Assembly: GCA_946631345.1 (NCBI GenBank)
Contig: CAMPAA010000115.1
Location: 1 to 9,536 of the forward strand
Source: an uncultured Verrucomicrobiota bacterium
GTDB lineage: Bacteria; Verrucomicrobiota; Kiritimatiellia; RFP12; UBA1067
Length of the DNA stretch: 9,536 bases
Direction of reading: 5' to 3'
Below the pieces are notes generated by a model. The model searched no databases. It saw nothing but the letters and a program-made list of their open reading frames with translations, and was not told where the DNA came from. Numbering within the stretch: the stretch's first letter is position 1; every line of letters starts with the position of its first letter. The translations under genes were made by a program, and so were the position numbers. This document shows, one piece after another, positions 1-7,742 of this stretch.

Positions 1-1167
1 CTGCTCTTCTTCTTCATCCTGCCGCCGCTCGTGTTCCTCAACGCCGACACCGTCCTCACATGGTGCGGCGGCGCAAAGGTGACGGCCGGCGCGTTCGCCG
101 CCGCACGCACCTACCTGCGGCTGGTAGTGTTCTCACACCTCTTCAGCCATCTGGCGTTCGGGTTCTCCGCGATGATGCGCGCGGAGGGCAACGCAGTGAA
201 CTCTATGCTGTGCATGGTCGTGGGCTTCGGTGCGAACCTCGTGCTTGACCCCATCATGATCTTCGGCGTTTCGATCCCTCTGCCGTTCGGGACGCTCCGT
301 CTGCCGCCGCTCGGCATAGCGGGCGCGGCATGGGCGACCAACGTGGCAATGTTCCTCAGCTGCGCATGGGCGGCTCGCTACTACCTTTCCGGACGCAGCG
401 CGGTGCGGCTGCGCCTGCGCCGCATAGGGTTCCACAGGGGGCTTGTGGCCAAGGCCGCAGGAATCGGCCTCGCGCCGTTCCTACAGCAGATGATGGGCGC
501 GCTGATAAACCTCTCCCTCGCCGTGGCCTTCGCCTTCTGGGCGGAGGACTCCGAAACCGCCACGATGCAGATTGCGTCGCTCGGGGTGTTCCAGAGCGTG
601 ATGATTCTTGTGTTCATGCCGGTTTTCGGCACGCAGCAGGGGCTTCAGCCAATCTTCGGCTACAACTGGGGCGCGCGCAACTTCGACCGCGTGCGCGAGA
701 CGCTCCTACTCGGTTTTTGGATCACCACCGCCATGTGCATGCTGGCGAGCGCCGTGCAGACGCTGCCGCCGTTCCCGAGGCTGTTGGCCGGGCTGTTCGT
801 GGACGCCGGAAACCTGCCGCTGCTTGATACCGCCGCGCACGACCTCGCCATCGCGAACTGCATGATCTGGACGATCTCAATCAACGTGGTGGCGACGACC
901 TACTTCCAGTCAATCGGGCATCCACGCACGGCGATATTCCTGTCGATGCTGCGCCAGGGCCTGTGCCTTCTGCCGTGCACATGGCTTCTGCCGCTCATTG
1001 GCGCGAACACGGGGTGGTTCACTCCGGAGCTTGGCGTGTGGCTGGCGTTGCCTGTATCCGACGTGCTGTGCCAGCTGGCGACCGTGCCGCCGTTCTTCGC
1101 CCATCTACGTTTCCTGCGTCGTACGCCCCGTCCGTGGAACGGTGAATTGCAAGTGAAGTGTCGATGA
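1..1167 (+). CDS. MATE-family multidrug/cation efflux transporter (5'-truncated)
   Basis: An inner-membrane antiporter expected to export cationic drugs or metabolites using a Na+ or H+ gradient. The open frame runs off the window start, leaving 388 residues; MATE proteins are usually about 450, so roughly the first 60 residues are missing. The product is strongly hydrophobic, with many predicted membrane segments. MATE-typical signatures are visible in order: RAEGN after a membrane helix (nt 178-192), LDPIMIFG (nt 244-267), GIAGAAWAT in the next helix, QGLQPIFGYNWGA (nt 637-675, starting the second half) and YFQSIGHPRTA (nt 901-933). The Q-P-I-x-G-Y-N-x-G-A and F-Q-S-I-G-x-P pieces resemble the MepA/NorM-like bacterial branch. 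The frame ends with a basic tail at TGA 1165-1167. Substrate cannot be read from sequence. The next gene has its own promoter, so this is probably the end of a transcription unit. Confidence 0.93.
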   Translation: MLFFFILPPLVFLNADTVLTWCGGAKVTAGAFAAARTYLRLVVFSHLFSHLAFGFSAMMRAEGNAVNSMLCMVVGFGANLVLDPIMIFGVSIPLPFGTLRLPPLGIAGAAWATNVAMFLSCAWAARYYLSGRSAVRLRLRRIGFHRGLVAKAAGIGLAPFLQQMMGALINLSLAVAFAFWAEDSETATMQIASLGVFQSVMILVFMPVFGTQQGLQPIFGYNWGARNFDRVRETLLLGFWITTAMCMLASAVQTLPPFPRLLAGLFVDAGNLPLLDTAAHDLAIANCMIWTISINVVATTYFQSIGHPRTAIFLSMLRQGLCLLPCTWLLPLIGANTGWFTPELGVWLALPVSDVLCQLATVPPFFAHLRFLRRTPRPWNGELQVKCR

Positions 1168-1206
1168 AAACAACTTTCCCAACGGTATCCCCGCCGCCAA
1201 CATCTC

Positions 1207-1236
1207 GTACGGCGCGTTGAGGGCAACGCGCCCTAC
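1207..1236. repeat. GC-rich inverted repeat between the MATE and glycosidase genes
   Basis: Perfect 9-bp arms GGCGCGTTG (1211-1219) and CAACGCGCC (1224-1232) enclose the loop AGGG. After one C-C mismatch, three more pairs (1207-1209 with 1234-1236) extend the stem. A T5 run (1244-1248) lies 11 bases past the perfect stem, too far for a classic intrinsic terminator, although the hairpin could still weaken read-through from the MATE gene. The right arm occupies the place where a -35 box would lie for the promoter at 1248-1256. It looks like a dispersed REP-type palindrome, but only one clear copy is in the window. Confidence 0.6.
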
Positions 1237-1247
1237 CATCGGGTTTT

Positions 1248-1256
1248 TGGTATAAT
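1248..1256 (+). promoter_or_regulatory. Extended -10 promoter for the glycosidase-like gene
   Basis: TGG directly followed by a perfect TATAAT (1251-1256) forms an extended -10 element (TGN-TATAAT). No -35-like hexamer is visible 16-18 bases upstream, where the GC-rich repeat arm lies; extended -10 promoters can work without one. The start of transcription would be near 1263, giving a leader of about 25 bases to the ATG at 1288. Confidence 0.6.
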
Positions 1257-1287
1257 GCAGGAACAAAAGAAAGGCGTTTTGACGACA

Positions 1288-3387
1288 ATGAAGAAAATGC
1301 ATGTATTTTGGCTGGCTGGCGTGGCGTTTACGTTCGCCGGGATGTGCGCGGCGGAGCGTCCCTATGATTTCCGCGCGAGGCTTGAGGCCGTCCACGAAAA
1401 AGACCGCCGCGATCCGGCGGCAAAGCCGGCAGCGGACGAGTTGGCGCTTGAGGATGGTGCCGTGGTGGCCGTGCCGGCGGATGCGGACGAGGTACTTGCG
1501 TTGGCGGCAAAGGATTTCTGCGACTATCTCGACGTGTCGATGCGCGTGAGCGCAAGGTTCGCGCGCGGAGTGCGCGGCACGGTGACTGTTTCGCTCGATG
1601 CGTCCCTGCCGCCGCGCGCATACCGTGTTGAGACAGGGGATGGCGTGGCCGTGGCTGCGGCGGATTCGCGCGCCGCCGCGCAGGCGCTATATCACCTTGA
1701 GGATCTTATGAACCTACGGTGCGCGCCGTTCCTCAAAAAGGGCCAGGAGAAACGCCGCGCCATGTTCTCGCCGCGCATGACCCATTCGGGATGGGGCGTG
1801 GACGCGTTTCCCGACGGGCACCTCGCCCAGATGGCCCACGCAGGCATGGACGCGATTCTCGTGTTCATAAAGGACGTGGACAAGACAAAAGGCGCCCCGT
1901 ACCAGGACGTGAACGACCTGATCCGCAGGGCTAAGCGCCTCGGCCTCGACACGTACCTCTACAGCTACGTCGTCGCATTCGTCCACCCTGACGATCCGGG
2001 CGCGAAGGAGAAGTTCGACGCGACCTATGGGCGTATCGCCGCCGCCTATCCGGACGCGAAGGGGATAGTGTTCGTGGGCGAAAGCTGCCAGTTCCCGACG
2101 AAGGACGAGCGGGCGCAGCCTGTGACATGGCGCAACAAGAACCACGGCGACAGCCGACCGACGGCAGGATGGTGGCCGTGCCGCGACTACCCCGACTGGG
2201 TGCGCGCCGTCAAGCGGTCGATAGACGCCCGAAGCAAGGGCATGGAGATCGTGTTCTGGAGCTACAACTGGGGAAGGCAGCCGCTGCAGCCGCGCATGGA
2301 GCTTATAGACGCGCTTCCGCAGGATGTCACGCTTCAGGCGACATTCGAGATGTTCGAGCCGCAGGTGAAGCGCAACGGCCACAGCTCCCAGATCGAGGAC
2401 TATTCGCTGTCGTTCGAAGGGCCGGGCGCCTATTTCGCATCAGAGGCGGAGCGGGCGCACAGGCGCGGCCTGAAGCTCTACACGATGTCGAACACAGGGG
2501 GGCTTACGTGGGACTACGGCGTGATACCATACCAGCCATGCCCGTACCAGTGGGAGCGGCGCTACGCCGCGATACGCAAGGCGCAGAGCGACTGGGGGCT
2601 GTCCGGGCTGATGGAGTGCCACCACTTCGGCTGGTGGCCGTCGTTCGTGAGCGAACTCGAGAAGGAGGCGTTCACCGAGGGCGGGATTCCGTTCGGGACG
2701 CATCTGCGCGCAATCGCCGCCCGCGACTTCGGCGCGGCGAACGCCGACCGCGCGCTGGAAGCCTGGCGGCTGTGGAGCGAAACGGCGCGCGACTACGTAG
2801 CGACGGACGACAACCAGTACGGGCCGTTCCGCATGGGGCCCGCCTATCCGTACAACTTCGGCGGCAAACGCATCGCTAACAAGGAGTTCCCGTGCCCGAA
2901 GCACGCGGCGTCCGGCGTTGGCATAGCGCGGCTGAACTACCTCGACAAGAACGCCTACCAGCCCGAAGTCGGCGAGATAAAGAGCCTCGACGAGACGAAG
3001 CTGGGCAAGGAACTGGAGCTTCTTGAGGACATGCAGGCGAAGCTTGGACGCGGCGCGGACATCTTCGACGCAATCGCCGCTACCCTGCCGCCGGAGCGCG
3101 CGGAGAAGGCGCGCCGCATGGCGGGGCTTGGCCGCTTCATGCAGCGCACCGTGCTCACGGCCATCAACGTGAAGCATGGCGCGGCGGCGCATCTCGCGGG
3201 GAACCGCGACGAGGTGTTGGCGTGGGCCAGGAAGGAATACGCCAACGCCAAGGCGGCGCTTCCGCTCGTCGAGGCGGATTCCAGGCTCGGATGGGAGCCT
3301 TCTATGGAGTACGTCGGGGGCGCGGAACAGGTGCGGTGGAAGCTGAACCGCATGATAGCGGTATATGGCGCGGATGTTGCCCGGTAG
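1288..3387 (+). CDS. Exported glycoside-hydrolase-like protein (TIM-barrel, family unassigned)
   Basis: A 699-residue protein with a signal peptide (Met-Lys-Lys, hydrophobic core, likely cut after the Cys-Ala-Ala at about residue 22). Residues ~25-140 look like the small alpha/beta domain that precedes the catalytic barrel in GH20 and GH67 enzymes, including a segment near 110-140 with a run of Ala ending in ALYHLEDLM. Residues ~160-470 look like a (beta/alpha)8 barrel rich in Trp, Tyr and His, with acidic residues on strand-like ends: GIVFVGES (E265), FEMFEP (E354, E357), LTWDYG (D409) and LMECHHFGWWPS (E443). The ~200-residue C-terminal part is charged and probably helical. A start at 1255 would add 11 residues, but that ATG overlaps the TATAAT box; 1288 also fits the signal peptide better. 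Ribosome binding is weak (AAGG at 1271-1274, 13 bases away). The GH20 Asp-Glu pair is not seen, so substrate and family are unknown; carbohydrate hydrolysis is inferred from fold-like features and the secreted neighbour. Confidence 0.65.
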   Translation: MKKMHVFWLAGVAFTFAGMCAAERPYDFRARLEAVHEKDRRDPAAKPAADELALEDGAVVAVPADADEVLALAAKDFCDYLDVSMRVSARFARGVRGTVTVSLDASLPPRAYRVETGDGVAVAAADSRAAAQALYHLEDLMNLRCAPFLKKGQEKRRAMFSPRMTHSGWGVDAFPDGHLAQMAHAGMDAILVFIKDVDKTKGAPYQDVNDLIRRAKRLGLDTYLYSYVVAFVHPDDPGAKEKFDATYGRIAAAYPDAKGIVFVGESCQFPTKDERAQPVTWRNKNHGDSRPTAGWWPCRDYPDWVRAVKRSIDARSKGMEIVFWSYNWGRQPLQPRMELIDALPQDVTLQATFEMFEPQVKRNGHSSQIEDYSLSFEGPGAYFASEAERAHRRGLKLYTMSNTGGLTWDYGVIPYQPCPYQWERRYAAIRKAQSDWGLSGLMECHHFGWWPSFVSELEKEAFTEGGIPFGTHLRAIAARDFGAANADRALEAWRLWSETARDYVATDDNQYGPFRMGPAYPYNFGGKRIANKEFPCPKHAASGVGIARLNYLDKNAYQPEVGEIKSLDETKLGKELELLEDMQAKLGRGADIFDAIAATLPPERAEKARRMAGLGRFMQRTVLTAINVKHGAAAHLAGNRDEVLAWARKEYANAKAALPLVEADSRLGWEPSMEYVGGAEQVRWKLNRMIAVYGADVAR

Positions 3388-3416
3388 GGTGGGCGGAGCG
3401 CCGCGGAAAATCACCC
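3384..3416. repeat. Weak GC-rich hairpin at the glycosidase stop codon
   Basis: GGTAGGG at 3384-3390 overlaps the TAG stop. GGGTG (3387-3391) can pair with CACCC (3412-3416), and inside it GGCG (3392-3395) pairs with CGCC (3399-3402) across a GAG loop. The 7-mer GGTAGGG also occurs, on the opposite strand, at the edge of the repeat at 1207-1236. There is no T-run, so it is not a canonical terminator. It could be a degenerate copy of the same palindrome family or chance. Confidence 0.25.
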
Positions 3417-3427
3417 AAAGAAAACGG

Positions 3428-3455
3428 TTGAAAAAAAAAATGAATATGGTATCTT
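3428..3455 (+). promoter_or_regulatory. Promoter of the LamG-repeat gene, with an A10 run
   Basis: TTGAAA (3428-3433) and TATCTT (3450-3455) are separated by 16 bases, and TGG (3447-3449) precedes the -10 as an extended element. A run of ten A residues (3431-3440) starts within the -35 box and fills the first part of the spacer. Transcription would begin near 3462, giving a leader of about 24 bases, almost the same as for the upstream glycosidase gene. The surrounding 80 bases are markedly A-rich compared with the GC-rich coding DNA. Confidence 0.65.
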
Positions 3456-3471
3456 ATCCCGCCAGTCAAAA

Positions 3472-3476
3472 AAGGA
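3472..3476 (+). promoter_or_regulatory. Ribosome binding site of the LamG-repeat gene
   Basis: AAGGA lies 9 bases before the ATG at 3486. It supports this start, which also begins with a Met-Lys-Arg signal peptide. Confidence 0.75.
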
Positions 3477-3485
3477 TAAGAATCC

Positions 3486-6400
3486 ATGAAGAGAACTATT
3501 GCCGCGTTTGCGTCCGTATGCGCCACTGTCGCGCTGGCCAGTGTGGAGACGATAAGCAACAATACGTCCGTATTGTACATCGAGGCGGAGGGCGGCGCGT
3601 CGCCAGTGTCGCTTTATGCGGCGACGGCGAAGCGCACGGTGTTCCCGTCGGAGGTTGGCACGCCGATCTTCTGGTTCGACGCGTCCGAGACGAACGGCTG
3701 GGAGTTCGCCGAGGGCACGCTCGACATCGTGAAGATTCCGTCCAAGGTCGGTGATCGCTATCTTTCGGTCAACGATGACGGCGGCAGCTGGACGAAGGCG
3801 CTGTTCAGGAACTGGTGGCAGCAGAAAAGCCCTGTACTTGTTCAGAACGTGGCGGAGCTGAACGGCCTGAGCGCGGTCGATTTCGGGCCGATGGGGTCAG
3901 ACAGGGGGCTTCTGTTCAACCCGATCTCGAACGAGGCGACCGGCAACGTCGCATCGAACATTCTGCACAACATCGGCACTGTGATCGCCGTGTACGACTC
4001 CGAGGAGAGCGGCGGCTACTTCATGGGCGGCGGATTCGGCCCTATCGACAATGGCTGGTGGAATGACGGCTTCCACTGGCTGCGCGGCGAGATTACCTTC
4101 ATATCGAAGAACCAGAACAGATTCTCGCACCTGAACTGCGTGGGGCGAGGTTCCACGCCGGTCGCTTTCAACGCGGGCACCATCCGCCGCAACCGCGGTA
4201 CCAGCAGTGTGCAGTACATGGGGTTCGGCGGCTGCTGGGAGGTGGTGACGTTCAATCCCACGGAGGCGGTGCTTCAGGCAACGGGTCTCGGCCTCAACGA
4301 CGCCCGCCACTCCGTCAACTCCAAGAACCGCTCCGGCGGCATGAAGATCGCCGAAATGATCATTTTCGACAGGGTGCTTCCGGCGGAAGACTGCGCCAAG
4401 GTTGAGGACTGGCTGCAGAGCCGCTACCTTGACACCCGGCCCGGAATCAACGGCAATGCGTCTCTCAGCGCCATATACACCTACCGCTCCGACTGGAAGA
4501 ACGCCGGATTTGCCGTAAATGTGGACGTGCCGGAAGGGGAGACTCTTGCGATATCTAAGAACCAGCACGGCTATGGCGGCTGCTACGATACGGCGCACGA
4601 GAACCCGACGAACCTCTCCGCGTTCGTGAAGACTGGCGCGGGTACGCTGGAACTGCGGGATGCGGTTAACTATCAGGGCGTGGTGCGCCTCAAGGAAGGG
4701 CGGCTCGCGGTTCCGCGCAAGCCGGTGCCGAGCGCCCTGCCGGAAGGGGCGTTCCTCCACTTCGACGCCTCCGACGCCTCCTCGATGACGACCGAAACCG
4801 AGGGCGGCACGGAGTACCTCAGCGTATGGCGCAACCTCGTTTTGGAGTCGAAATACTACGATGAGGCAATCTGCGCGCGCCCGCTCGCCGCAGCGAATCG
4901 CCCGATGGTCCTCCGCGATGCTCTCGGAAGCGGGCTGAACATGCTCGACTTCAGCACCAACTCCGTTTCCGGAATGTATCTCGCGCTCGCTACCAACGAG
5001 ACCGCGACGGTCGGCGGCGATGTGGCGGTGCCGAGGCTGATCACCATGGTCGCGGTGTTCGGCGCGCAGATGGGCGGTGGGCATCTCGTGGGCCACAAGA
5101 ATGGCGGTATGACGCTCAGGCGCGGCACGGACGTTCCGACGAGCTACCGCGACTCCGGCTATGCCTACGACAACGAGGCTTCGGCGGCATACTGCAACGG
5201 CGTGCCGGTGAACCACAAGAGCGATACTTTCCAGAACGCGGGCTACCAGGTGTTCGCCCTCCGCATCACCGATACGTCCGGCGCGAATGTCGGGCTTATC
5301 GGCGCGGACAAGAATTCCACCTCGGCCATCATACGCAGCGGCGGTCTGCGCCTCGGTGAAATCGCGCTCTACCACCGCTCGCTCTCCGACGATGAGATGC
5401 GCGACGCCTCGGCCTACCTCATGCGCAAGTGGATGAACCGCACCGCACCAGGCTACGCACGGCCCGAATCCGCCGTGGCGGACATCCAGAACGTGGAGGC
5501 GGGCGGCGGCGAGTTCTATGTGCCGGCGGGCGAGACGGCCACCGTTGCCAGGGTCACTGGCACCGTGCCGCTCGTGAAGACGGGAGACGGCGTGCTGAAA
5601 GTCCAGGATCTGGCGTTTTCCGAAGGCGTGGAGATGGATGTTGAGGGCGGCGACGTGTCGATGGCGATCGCGCCGGATGTGTCATCCACATGCGAAATTG
5701 CCGCCGAGCCGAGCCTTCGCCTCCGCGCGGACAACGCAAAGGCCCTTGCATTCATGCCGGGCACGCAGAACGTGGTGGCGTGGTGCGACGATAGCTGGGG
5801 CAACTCCGCCTACCTTTCGGTCACCAGTGGCAGAATGCCCGTCTACGTCGCGGATGGCGGACCGAACGGCAACCCGTATCTCGACTTCGGCACGATCGGC
5901 AGCGCAGGCAAATGCTTCTATCTCTCCCGTGCGCTCAACTCGATGCGGTCTGTGTATGTGGTCTGCAAGCTGTACGACAACCCTGAAGGCGTGACCGCCG
6001 CATGGCCGATGCCTCTCGGCTCGACCGCAAAAACGACCGCGAGCGGGCAGCTGTCGGGCGGCACCACCTGCAACTTCCTGCGTCAATCCCAGGCGTTCAT
6101 CGCGGACAACCAGGTGACCACGATGGTGCGCAACGGCATATTCACGAACGGCGTTGCGGTCGCATACAGCGCGAAGGCGCTGAACGAGGTGTGGCAGCTC
6201 ATCGAATACCATGCCGACTGCGGCATGCACCTCTCCATGATCGGAAGCGATCGCGGCGGTACCAACAACGACTTCGGCGGGTTCGCGCTTGGCGAGATCG
6301 TGGCCTTCGAGCGTCCGCTGTCGGAGCGCGAAAAGGTGGCTACGCGCAACTTCCTGATGAAGAAGTGGCTTGGCACTGCCGACGGGGATCTGCAGGAGCT

Positions 6401-7736
6401 TCCCGACCTTCCGGTGGTCGATCGCTTCCTGGTGGACGGCGAAATGTCGCTCGATGTAGATGCCAACCGCCGGATCGTGCGCGTGGTCGGCGAAGGCACG
6501 CTTGAGAAGACCGGCGATGCCACGCTCGAGGTTGAGGACTGGAGCGCGTTGTCCGGAAAGGTGGCGGTCGCCGGCGGCGTGCTGAAGCTCACAAAGGCTT
6601 CGCCGGTTGATTCCGGCGAATTCGTTCCGGAAGGGCTCCTCTTCCATGCCGATGCCTCTCAGGGCATAGTCGCCACCACAAATGAGGATAGCGGCGTGAT
6701 ATCGGTTGTTTCCTGGCAGAGCGCTTCCGATCCGTCATGGACGGCGGAGCCAAGGGCTGATTGGAACAGTCCTTCCTATTACCGCGCAGGCGAGCTGAAC
6801 GATGGCAGGGTGGTGGACATGGCGAATAACGCAAAACAGGGGCTTGTGTTCAAGAAGGATGATGTGCAGACGCCGCTCGACGGCGTCAGGAGCGTGTTCT
6901 GGGTGATTGGCTCGCAGGAGGGCGGCGGTTTCCTGCTGGGCGGCGGAAACGGACGCACCGGCGCCGGCTATGCTTTCCACCGTGGCGGCAACGTCGGCTT
7001 AGGCGCAGCAAACGCCAAAGATGTGCTGCTCAACGTGTCACATGCATGTGATAGCGCCTTTGGTGCCGGATGGCGCAAGAACGGTGTGCCGGTGAAGCCG
7101 GGATCGGCTGGGCTTTCGGGCGGGTGGGACATCCTCTCGATGAACATCACCGACGATGCGGCGGCGTCAATCAGCGTGGACGGGTTCGCATTCGATGGCC
7201 GTTCCGGCTATAACGAGCGCATCGGCTCGCAGCGGCTGGCGGAGGTCGCAATCTACAACCGCAAGCTTACGGATGACGAGGTCTCGGCGATGGAGCGTTA
7301 CCTCAAGGCAAAGTGGCAGCTTGGCCTGCAGGCAGCATGCGCGACGAACCTCGCGGTGGAGCTCACAAACGGCGCAACGCTCGACTGCACGTCCGGCGCG
7401 CAGATGGTTGGGGCGCTTTCCGGCGCAGGCACGGTGCTTGGCGATGTTTCGGCTCTGTGCCTCGTCGCCGACGGGACTGCCACGGCCTGGCCGACGGTCA
7501 CAGGCACCTTCACCGTTCCGGCGACCGTATCCGTGGAGTTGAGGAACGTCGGGGCGCTTGCGCGTCCGTTCACCATCAAGCTGCTTGAGGCGGGTTCCGT
7601 GGCGGGGTTGGCGAAGGATACGGCGGTCTTGGCAGATGACGAGTTCCTGTCCGGCCGGGAGCTGCGGCTTGTCGCCCGCGACGGCGCGCTCTACCTGCGC
7701 GAAGTGTCTCGCACGTTCCGCGTAATCATCCGGTAG
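3486..7736 (+). CDS. Large secreted protein with four LamG-like modules and beta-strand linkers
   Basis: A 1416-residue exported protein. Residues 1-19 are a signal peptide (Met-Lys-Arg, Ala/Val-rich core, likely cut near ALA-S). Four concanavalin-A/LamG-like modules follow at about 57-315, 413-651, 740-963 and 1045-1280. Most open with a strand such as FWFDAS, FLHFDAS or LLFHADAS, and all close with the pattern 'E-[IV]-x-x-[YF]-x-R-x-L' followed by a helix ending in YLMRKW, FLMKKW or YLKAKW. Linkers between them carry GAGTLEL, GDGVLKV and GDATLEV, which resemble autotransporter-associated beta-strand repeats. The last ~135 residues are beta-rich and end in FRVIIR. I see no transmembrane anchor, lipobox, PEP-CTERM or LPXTG signal, and no outer-membrane barrel. 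LamG-like folds usually bind glycans or proteins, so a surface or extracellular adhesin/glycan-binding role is inferred; no catalytic site is recognised. It has its own promoter and ribosome binding site and follows an exported glycosidase-like gene. Confidence 0.88.
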   Translation: MKRTIAAFASVCATVALASVETISNNTSVLYIEAEGGASPVSLYAATAKRTVFPSEVGTPIFWFDASETNGWEFAEGTLDIVKIPSKVGDRYLSVNDDGGSWTKALFRNWWQQKSPVLVQNVAELNGLSAVDFGPMGSDRGLLFNPISNEATGNVASNILHNIGTVIAVYDSEESGGYFMGGGFGPIDNGWWNDGFHWLRGEITFISKNQNRFSHLNCVGRGSTPVAFNAGTIRRNRGTSSVQYMGFGGCWEVVTFNPTEAVLQATGLGLNDARHSVNSKNRSGGMKIAEMIIFDRVLPAEDCAKVEDWLQSRYLDTRPGINGNASLSAIYTYRSDWKNAGFAVNVDVPEGETLAISKNQHGYGGCYDTAHENPTNLSAFVKTGAGTLELRDAVNYQGVVRLKEGRLAVPRKPVPSALPEGAFLHFDASDASSMTTETEGGTEYLSVWRNLVLESKYYDEAICARPLAAANRPMVLRDALGSGLNMLDFSTNSVSGMYLALATNETATVGGDVAVPRLITMVAVFGAQMGGGHLVGHKNGGMTLRRGTDVPTSYRDSGYAYDNEASAAYCNGVPVNHKSDTFQNAGYQVFALRITDTSGANVGLIGADKNSTSAIIRSGGLRLGEIALYHRSLSDDEMRDASAYLMRKWMNRTAPGYARPESAVADIQNVEAGGGEFYVPAGETATVARVTGTVPLVKTGDGVLKVQDLAFSEGVEMDVEGGDVSMAIAPDVSSTCEIAAEPSLRLRADNAKALAFMPGTQNVVAWCDDSWGNSAYLSVTSGRMPVYVADGGPNGNPYLDFGTIGSAGKCFYLSRALNSMRSVYVVCKLYDNPEGVTAAWPMPLGSTAKTTASGQLSGGTTCNFLRQSQAFIADNQVTTMVRNGIFTNGVAVAYSAKALNEVWQLIEYHADCGMHLSMIGSDRGGTNNDFGGFALGEIVAFERPLSEREKVATRNFLMKKWLGTADGDLQELPDLPVVDRFLVDGEMSLDVDANRRIVRVVGEGTLEKTGDATLEVEDWSALSGKVAVAGGVLKLTKASPVDSGEFVPEGLLFHADASQGIVATTNEDSGVISVVSWQSASDPSWTAEPRADWNSPSYYRAGELNDGRVVDMANNAKQGLVFKKDDVQTPLDGVRSVFWVIGSQEGGGFLLGGGNGRTGAGYAFHRGGNVGLGAANAKDVLLNVSHACDSAFGAGWRKNGVPVKPGSAGLSGGWDILSMNITDDAAASISVDGFAFDGRSGYNERIGSQRLAEVAIYNRKLTDDEVSAMERYLKAKWQLGLQAACATNLAVELTNGATLDCTSGAQMVGALSGAGTVLGDVSALCLVADGTATAWPTVTGTFTVPATVSVELRNVGALARPFTIKLLEAGSVAGLAKDTAVLADDEFLSGRELRLVARDGALYLREVSRTFRVIIR
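3654..7325 (+). repeat. Four diverged LamG-like coding modules (protein-level repeat)
   Basis: The modules lie at about nt 3654-4430, 4722-5438, 5703-6374 and 6618-7325, each 220-260 codons, with linkers of 65-100 codons. Similarity is clear only in protein: the closing pieces LPAEDCAKVEDWLQSRYL, LSDDEMRDASAYLMRKWM, LSEREKVATRNFLMKKWL and LTDDEVSAMERYLKAKW line up. The underlying DNA has diverged, so these are old duplications or separately recruited domains, not a recent tandem expansion. Confidence 0.75.
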
Positions 7737-7742
7737 CGAAGG

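Noticed and set aside
1211..1248. Palindrome plus T5 run as an intrinsic terminator for the MATE gene.
   Set aside because: The T-run begins 11 bases after the perfect stem instead of directly after it, and is only five bases long; a terminator role is possible but not supported enough to call.
1255..1287. Upstream ATG at 1255 as the start of the glycosidase-like gene (11 extra residues).
   Set aside because: This ATG lies inside the TATAAT box, so it would not be on the mRNA from that promoter, and the extra residues would place an odd charged stretch before a normal signal peptide that begins at 1288.
2440..3414. Minus-strand open frame (324 codons) antisense to the glycosidase-like gene.
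   Set aside because: It is a compositional shadow of the + strand gene with an Arg/Pro/Leu-rich product and no recognisable motif or convincing ribosome binding site.
3474..3485. GGAT-AAGA-ATCC hairpin overlapping the ribosome binding site of the LamG gene, as a translational switch.
   Set aside because: Four base pairs with a four-base loop are too weak to be convincing and occur often by chance.
3897..5375. Long open frame on the minus strand (492 codons) antisense to the LamG gene.
   Set aside because: It is complementary to a clearly coding frame with signal peptide and repeated domains. GC-rich codon bias commonly creates such antisense frames, and its translation is low-complexity, rich in Arg, His and Val, without a recognisable domain.
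5682..6647. Minus-strand open frame (321 codons) antisense to the third LamG module.
   Set aside because: Same reasoning: opposite a well-supported coding frame, skewed composition, no domain.
3654..7325. Recent tandem DNA duplication within the LamG gene.
   Set aside because: The four modules match only at the level of scattered protein motifs; I see no long identical DNA stretches between them.
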